In this document: piece after piece, positions 57,618 through 64,000 of the stretch
How positions within the stretch are numbered: position 1 is the first letter of the stretch
Layout of the letters: every line of letters begins with the position of its first letter
DNA from: Paracyclopina nana
Taxonomy: Eukaryota > Arthropoda > Copepoda > Cyclopoida > Cyclopettidae
Assembly (NCBI GenBank): GCA_019096065.1
Contig: JAGUCH010000008.1
Coordinates: 4,965,001-5,029,000 of the forward strand
Direction: 5' to 3'
Length of the DNA: 64,000 bases
The notes under the pieces: model-generated
What the model was told of the DNA's origin: nothing
What the model saw: the letters and a program-made list of their open reading frames with translations, nothing else
Database searches by the model: none
Position numbers and translations under genes: made by a program

Positions 57618-59318
57618 CCCCACTAAGTGTTTCGCCTTACCTTCAGTTGGATCTAAGTTGGATGTAAGTTGGATTTTGTAAGCCTTAAAGCCAAGTTTTA
57701 TGTATAGTAATATGTGACATATAATTTGGTCATGTAAGTTGAAGATCATTTTTTAAATTTCATTGAAGTAAATATTTACTGCATCTTATAAATTCAATTA
57801 TAAGTTGAAAAATTGCGGTAATGTAAGTTAGCTGAAATACATACGTTTTTCTCAATGTCAAATGATAAAGGTGATTCTAATTTGTTTATCTGACATTTTC
57901 AGTTGAAAATCAATTGCTTGTAAAAAATAGTCATTTTTAATATTGTTTGTTTTAAAAGCTTAGAATGTTTTATTTAATGCAATTCATATGTTTAATGAGA
58001 AATAAGCATTTGATATTTTGCTGAAATAAGGTAATATATTGAACGCTTGAGACAATCCATCTCTGCTTGGAGCAGCTCTAGCTTCTCATTGTCAAGAACT
58101 GCCTTGTCACCTCTTTCAGGAGTTGTTTCGATCTTCTTGCACTTTCTTAGCAGAAGGCTTGTCCTTATGAAGTAATTCTAAGCTTATTATTAAATTTAAA
58201 TTTCATTTGAAATGTACCTTGAGACATATTAGCTTGGAAACTTCCTAAGAGACGCTACGAATGTGAGCCTTGGAGATTTAGGGTTGGTCACCAAACTGCC
58301 AATCGCTAGGTCGCTCCTCGTACACTCTAGCATTGGATTGAAGTTGACAATTTCCAAAATCGTCTTTTTCAGCATCCCAAAGCATCATCCAAAGCTAAGT
58401 GGGTGACAGGAGTGCTTTTTTCAAAAAAATTACGATTACCTGATCGCATTCTGCTTTGGAGTCTCTGGAGATGAGCTTTTTTGCATCTTGAACGCAGGAT
58501 TGCAGTGATTTTTAATGATTTTATCTTTGTAGGCTGTTTTTGAACTTTGGTTTTATCCACCTTTGATTTGACGACTTTTTTAATGATGCTTCAGCTGAAT
58601 ATTTATTATTTATTCAGCTGTCAACTTATTGTAAGTTGCTTTTTGGTTGTTCAACTTATTACAGGTTTTCAAATGTAGCAGTCATGTTTTTGAAAAATAA
58701 TGACAAATAAGCCAAAAATTCAAAGTTTAAGCAGAATGAAATCATGTGTAAGGCAAATATTTGAGAAAAATTAGTCATTTTAATTCCAAATGAGGCATTC
58801 AAAGTTTAAAAACAGTAGTCAATTGTGAAATTGTTGATACTTAAAATTATCACCAGTCAAAATCAATCCATTTTATACCAATTAAGCTGAATTTTTCATG
58901 TGATGATAAATATCATCTGATCCCATGGAAAGACCCCAACATTTGAACTTTTAATCAAATTGGTACAGAGTTAAGGCTAAAGGTTGACATTTCATGGCAA
59001 GGTGGTATAAATTATCGGTCACCTTAAAACCATCCCTTATAAGCAACTGAAAAATTCAATTGCAATTGGTTGTGTAAGTTGCCCATTGGTCAAATTATTG
59101 TAATTTGTGATGATTTCATTTATCACCAAATTATTTCCATAAATTACAATAATTTGAAAATAATTTTTGTCAGTTACGGCCAACTTATTCTATGGGCAAA
59201 TAAGTTGAAAATCATACTTTAATAAGTCATGATATACAAATTATCAGCCACTAATTACAGTAATTTTTAGGTAAGCCGAAAATCAGTTTGGCGGCAGGAG
59301 CGAAAACACTTAGTGGGG
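57618..59318. mobile_element. degenerate 1.7-kb inverted-repeat DNA element
   Basis: CCCCACTAAGTGTTTCGC at 57618 is mirrored as reverse complement at the other end, 59299-59318 (one-base indel), giving about 19-bp terminal inverted repeats. The inside is AT-rich with many TAAGTTG/CAACTTA words and a strong 16-bp hairpin (59091-59106 with 59141-59156). On the minus strand, two short coding-like pieces survive: 58560 to about 58430 (Lys/Arg-rich, ending at a splice donor-like GTAATC) and about 58170-58040 (Glu/Leu-rich, coiled-coil-like). They may be transposase remnants, but I cannot name the superfamily. No clear target duplication was found, so the borders are provisional. Confidence 0.5.
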
Positions 59319-59342
59319 AAAAGATGCAATTTCTGAACTTTT

Positions 59343-59813
59343 CTACAGCTTCATGGACCACGAAGAGGAAGATGTTGGTGAAACGACGACAGTTGGCAAT
59401 TGTTTTTCACTCTGCTGAATTAGGCTTAAGTTATGCAAGAAATTTTCTCGTACCACAACCAAGGTTGAGTTGGGTGAATAATTGTCGTATTTTTCCCTGG
59501 GAAAACCATCCGGAGGATTCTCTTCTCCTCCTTCTTCTTCTTCTATCCTCATTAGAATTTTGGATTTCTCAAGTGAGCTTGGCAAATTCGACTCATTATT
59601 TGCTTTGGCGTCACTATTTACACTTGCGAGTGGGGCTTTTGTCACCGCTTCCATCCTCTGCATATATGAAGTTGCAATAAACGCTGCTGAAGATGCTGTG
59701 CAAACTCGAAACATATTTTGTCTTTGCTTTTTCAAGGGTCTGATGAGGCAGAAATACACACACATCAAGACAAAGCTGATGATGGACAGAGGAATGTCAT
59801 GACTTTTCTGCAT
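59343..59813 (-). CDS. hypothetical single-pass membrane protein or terminal exon
   Basis: Open reading frame of 156 codons on the minus strand. It starts with a hydrophobic segment (PLSIISFVLMCVYFCLI) followed by basic residues (RPLKKQRQ), as in a membrane anchor with a cytoplasmic tail, and ends in a Glu-rich then Ser-rich tail. It could be the last exon of a minus-strand receptor whose other exons lie upstream (for example the Ig-like piece at 60593-60784), or chance. No family recognised; the plus strand is also open for 106 codons. Confidence 0.3.
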   Translation of the reverse strand: MQKSHDIPLSIISFVLMCVYFCLIRPLKKQRQNMFRVCTASSAAFIATSYMQRMEAVTKAPLASVNSDAKANNESNLPSSLEKSKILMRIEEEEGGEENPPDGFPREKYDNYSPNSTLVVVRENFLHNLSLIQQSEKQLPTVVVSPTSSSSWSMKL

Positions 59814-62381
59814 CGAATTTTTGAGGCCTAATAAGCATTTCTTTAAGCATGGCTCTTAATGAAAACGACATTGCCTTGACGCAAAAAATCTTGTTCGTAC
59901 TTTTGACAAAACATTTAAAAAATGGAAAAAAAACTTATTTCTTTTAGATTCTGCTTTTTCCTACGAATGCCAAAAGACCTAATTGTTGTAGCCGAAAGTT
60001 TGCTAAAATGCCATAACTTCCCTGAATTTATTAGGCATAAGTAAAAATATGTCCCTACGTAGAAAATATTGTGCAGTATCAGGTCATGACGTTCCTGATG
60101 CAAGTGAGGGGTGGCACGAACATGATTGTTAGAGCCCGCAAAAAGTCCACAATTGTGTAGCTATTGTGCTGCTGATGGTGGTAGTTGATATGATAGCTGT
60201 AAATGTCAGAATCATCGCTGAAATTACGACGACCTCCCTTCATACCTTCCTGAAAGTGAAGAAGAATCTCAAACTATTTTTCTTCGCTGCAAGGCAATGA
60301 AAATTGCTTTTTCGGCGCAGTGAAAAAAAGCCTTTTTCTATTGTGTTCTTTAGTACGAGCATAGCATATAGTGGTCGTCGTGATCAAAAGATGACGCTCG
60401 ACATTGATGGTTTGCTTTGAAGATGCGAGAATACATACGGATACACTACTAGTACATTTCGCCATCTTTTCCGCTACGTAGCAGTATACACTATAAGAAC
60501 CAAATCTGTCAACGCCTCTCAGAGCAGGCCTTTGTGTCAAATGTAGTATGATGTAGTATAGAATCCTTTTAGGATGGGCAAAGTCCTATTTTTCAATTTC
60601 CCCTTTGAGGCCTTCTCGCAGGAAACAATTTGGTTAATTCCGATTTCCCAATAAGCGTAGAAATGTATTCTGATGGTACATCCAAGTCACGAGTAAGCGG
60701 CTTTCCAGCCTTATTCGTAGCACGGCAACAACAGAAGTTTTCCTCACTAACACCCAAGTAATTTTCACGCAGCACAAACATCAAGAAAATACATAGAATA
60801 CTATTAGGTCTCCATTTGCATAAATAACCTGTATACTTGCTGGTGTCTACAAATAATATTTCTGGCCTTTGATCGTGCGTTCCTTCGTAATGGAAAAAAG
60901 CTTTCTGTATTTGCTTTAGCCTACGAGCTTTTTACCTTGAGTTGATGATGGAATTCGCAGAGTCTTTTGGCAAATGAGAGTTGGTTTGGAAGTAGTAGTT
61001 TTCCGTCAAGCATGGAAAAGGAACCAAAGAGCAACTGATGAGAGCCCCGGAAAGTTAGTCGCCGTTCTCTTCAGTAACAAAAGCAGTTAGTCTTCTCTTC
61101 TTTTTACCTCTCTTTCAACGCTGGCTAAAAGCGGCCTAAACTTTTCTGGGCGTATTGATTGTTCGCAAAAAATGCAATTATTTCGTCAATGCAGTCTCAT
61201 TAAAAAAAAAAGTCATTTCGCGTGACAGCCTCTTGCTAATGATTACCAGCATCTTTATTTTCATATTATGGGATGCTGTTTTGTGTTCAACGCGCGCAAC
61301 GCACTGCGCAAAGTTGCTAATTAGCCGTCAACCGTAGCATATTAAAAAACACCATGGATGTATGTTAGTCTACCCGAATCATGTTAAAGGCCCGACAAGG
61401 TTGCAAAAGTGCACCATGCAACGCGTTTTTATAAAAATAGTAATTTTCGTAATTACAACATGATAATTCAGCCTTTCACGAATAACCTTTAAACCTCCAT
61501 AAACCGCATGGTTAAAAATGCTTTTGAAGCACTTAAAAAAGAATAGAAAGTTTTCTCTTAACGACACTTCAGCGGAACAATGCGCATAGTCAGTCACACA
61601 ATCTACCCAAGGTTTCGATGCAAGAGATGATGAATGGCTCACGATTGACCCGTCAAACGGAAAACGCCATCCATTACAAAGTCACCGAGGAATCATGACA
61701 GAAAATGAAAAGTAGAAGTGTGTCGTTCCCTCGGGAATAGTAGCGCATGTTTTCCGGTTCGAGATAGCTACAACAGCGAGTATTTATGGCCATCATAAAC
61801 GCTCCTCGGACCAATAATGAACCTCTTCGTTGGCCGAAAAAAAAGAAAAGAAGGAGCCATTGGCTCATGTTGTTCCACGGATCAGGAGGCAAATAAAGGA
61901 CTGGAAGATACGCGAGCGTCCCATGGGAAACGCCGAGGGAAAGAAGGTGTGTGTAGCCATCGAGGAAAAACGCGTCGTGACGCGTCCCCGTTGCGTGGTA
62001 ACTTTTATACCTTTTGGGATGGCAAGTCAAATGGCATCCTGGCACGCCACTGCTGAAATGGCATGGGTCACCTCCGTCCGCGCTACTCTTCCACCTCCAA
62101 CCTTTGGTGCGCGCGCGCGAGCGCCGGCCGGCCGCGCGCCCGCTCTCGCGGCTTGGCTCAGTGGCGCCGCGCGGCGCGCGCGAGTCAAGGCAGTTGAGTG
62201 AGTGAGCCGGGCGGAGTAGCGAGGACGGTGCTCGGTTTCAGTTTCCAGCTTCTTTGCTACTGAGTTGAAGTCGCGCAACCGGACGAGTTCTGCAACACGG
62301 GCTACACGTGAACGACATAAGGCAACGCTGGGCGTGGACGCAGTGCTCGATGGACATGACACAACGCTAACCAGCGGCGCA
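59814..62381. other. unassigned region ending in a GC-rich promoter-like zone
   Basis: Only weak coding hints on the minus strand (60085-60249, after an acceptor-like site; 60593-60784). From about 62090 to 62290 the sequence becomes strongly GC-rich with repeated GCGCGC words, like a TSS zone for the exon at 62382. Long GC-rich ORFs there show no domain. Confidence 0.4.
60593..60784 (-). other. possible Ig-domain exon fragment
   Basis: A minus-strand frame reads GVSEENFCCCRATNKAGKPL, which fits the F-G strands of an Ig domain (DxG-x-Y-x-C-x-A-x-N-x-x-G pattern). I found no matching first half or confident splice sites, so this may be a relic. Confidence 0.2.
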
Positions 62382-62430
62382 ATGTGGCTCCTTTTGGCCC
62401 TCGCTTGGGCCCAATTCGGGATGCACCTGG
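62382..62430 (+). CDS. signal-peptide first exon of a further secreted protein (partial)
   Basis: An ATG at 62382 opens MWLLLALAWAQFGMHL and meets a good donor (CTGG|GTAAGG) at 62431, leaving phase 1. The start of the beat gene at 48893 is built the same way: a short signal-peptide exon ending in phase 1 before a long intron. A tandem beat-type or other Ig gene is therefore plausible. The following exons lie outside the window. Confidence 0.5.
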
Positions 62431-64000
62431 GTAAGGAATTTCGGGCTCTTGCGCTTTTGGCAAAAGTCGAGGAAAGCCTCTCATCCTTTATGGAAAGCCA
62501 TTTTTGCCGCGTCCACGTACCACCGACTTTTCCGTCATGCCATCTTCTCCTTTTTTTATATTCCCTCGAAGGCCTCCGAGGCCATAAAAAGCGCGGCCGG
62601 TCGCGAGGACGCAAAGTTGCCAGATCTCTTTCCATTGCACTGAAGCTCCATGCTCGGCTAGCTGCGGGTTGCGGCCATTGATTATTGAAAAAACAGTCCG
62701 GCCCCCTTTGATTTTTCAATTGAGGTCAACATGCTGTAACGACTGGTTATGGCTCACGCCTCTTTATTAAAGAGGTCATTAGGGAGATGACGGACCCTGA
62801 GCGCAATTAGGTAGCATAAACGAAGGCTGTCGCGTTTGGCCTTCGTTCGAGCTCCTCGTCACTGATGCGATACGACTTGCCCTCGAATTGCAGCTTGCTA
62901 AGTAAACACGTTCAAATCCTCTTTTCGAAGCGGAGAAACGGGTCCATTTTTTGAAACTCTAGCTGCTGCTTTTTTCGGCCGGAAAAGCTGCTGCGTCCAA
63001 TTTGCGAGCTGAAAGATGGAGCTCGGAGCTTGCGCGCACCACACAAATTAAGCAATTCTCTTTCCCCGTTTGACACTTGACGTGACAGAGAGATTTAGAT
63101 CAGCATCATTTCCTAAATTGAATCCTTAGCGTTGCGCGCCATTGTAGTACAATGTTAGGGGGCTCGTTTTGCCACACCTTGCCTTTTTTGCCACTCGGTG
63201 GAAATTCATTTCACCCCGGGCAGTAAAAACTATATGGCAGGACATATTTAGCTCTCGCGCTTCGGGCCAATCTGTGCTGTATATATGGCCGGAGTGTGCG
63301 CCATGTTTATTTTGCTAAAAGAAGAGCTATGGGAGGATGTTTATGTGGGGTGCATAGATGTAGTATCTTCACGTGAGTGCCTTGATGGACATGGACTTCA
63401 TTTTCAAAGGCTTTTTCGGCCTATGGAACCTTTTAAAAGCCCCAGTGTGAGTGTGTCATACAAATGACTCATTAATCTCGGCCAGGGAATCTTTTGAAAT
63501 TCCCCCACGTTTCCTTTGGAAAACAGACGGCGCTTCGTATTGATGATCATAGCGCCGCGCATGACCATAATAATGGTAGTAATAATGATGGTTAGAGGAA
63601 GTGTGTGCAAATCATTTTTGCCTACTTCAAGGCATTATTCATTGCAAGCATGATTCTCCCATTCGGCGTTTGTTTTTCATTACGTTGAGTGAGTACTACT
63701 ATACATGTCGTGAAAAGCAAAATGCAACAGCTTTTATTTACGATTCGTGGATATTGTTCATAGTCTATGCAGTGTAGTCATCATGCATTATGAAACCTGT
63801 TTCGAGTTGGATTCTATGGCGAGTGGCCTATATCAGTGTTTAGGAGCCTTTTGTAGCATGAAAAGGAATTTTTCTTCTGCTGCCAGAGCAGAAAAAGAAA
63901 AGTTTCTTCCGCTGGCTAACAATTTCCTCTCGTTTTTAACCTATACATAGCAAGCCAATTTGTAGTACTTTCTTCTGCTCTCAGGATATTCGTGCGGAGT
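62431..64000. other. presumed first intron of the gene starting at 62382
   Basis: No further exon recognised to the window end. AT-rich with scattered short ORFs on both strands that show no domain. Confidence 0.4.

Noticed and set aside
60085..60249. Minus-strand frame after an acceptor-like site (GGRRNFSDDSDIYSYH...)
   Set aside because: Open for only about 55 codons with no recognisable domain or donor; not enough to call an exon.
62027..62719. 230-codon minus-strand Arg/Ala-rich ORF
   Set aside because: Lies in the GC-rich promoter-like zone; composition-driven, no domain, overlapped by ORFs on the other strand.

Overview
This is a window of an arthropod nuclear genome, almost certainly a pancrustacean (insect or crustacean). 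The evidence is a hypervariable Dscam gene with three arrays of alternative Ig exons, a beaten-path-type gene, an ionotropic receptor, short GT-AG introns (about 50-70 nt) and an LTR retroelement with an env gene. The array sizes I count (16 exon-4, 19 exon-6 and 15 exon-9 type variants, plus 2 transmembrane exons) are not those I recall for Drosophila or Daphnia, so the species is left open. No CRISPR arrays, operons, rRNA or tRNA genes were seen.

Layout. 983-11157: a 10.2-kb Ty3/gypsy, errantivirus-like element with identical 198-bp LTRs, a TATA target duplication and a textbook -1 frameshift signal at the gag-pol junction, but with several small frame breaks. 11439-14007: an SLC13 (Indy-type) transporter, + strand, with a 390-bp MITE sitting on its first splice donor. 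14548-15225: a secreted Gly/Tyr-rich protein. 15726-16526 (-): a four-EF-hand protein. 17699-18929: a secreted acidic, Ser/Thr-rich protein built from in-frame micro-exons. 18975-20768 (-): a phospholipase-B-like hydrolase. 22780-47910: Dscam. 48893-57102: a beat-like Ig protein whose 7.2-kb first intron holds an antisense ionotropic receptor gene (53630-55755). 57618-59318: a degenerate inverted-repeat element. 59319-64000: mostly unassigned, with a possible signal-peptide exon of another secreted or Ig protein at 62382.

The main result is Dscam. Every exon resolves with consistent phases. In each of the three arrays I can read a candidate RNA docking site and a family of complementary selector sequences: array 4 (docking 30414-30433, selectors downstream of variants), array 6 (docking 31344-31378, selectors upstream) and array 9 (docking 42175-42217, selectors downstream). 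In array 6 the selectors lie only in the long gaps (86-102 nt). The other variants are separated by 22-49 nt, too short to splice out. This suggests two layers of mutual exclusion. With one exon-9 variant disabled by an 8-nt deletion, the potential repertoire is 16 x 19 x 14 x 2 = 8512 isoforms. A second notable locus is the 9-exon micro-exon gene next door, whose architecture resembles parasite micro-exon genes.
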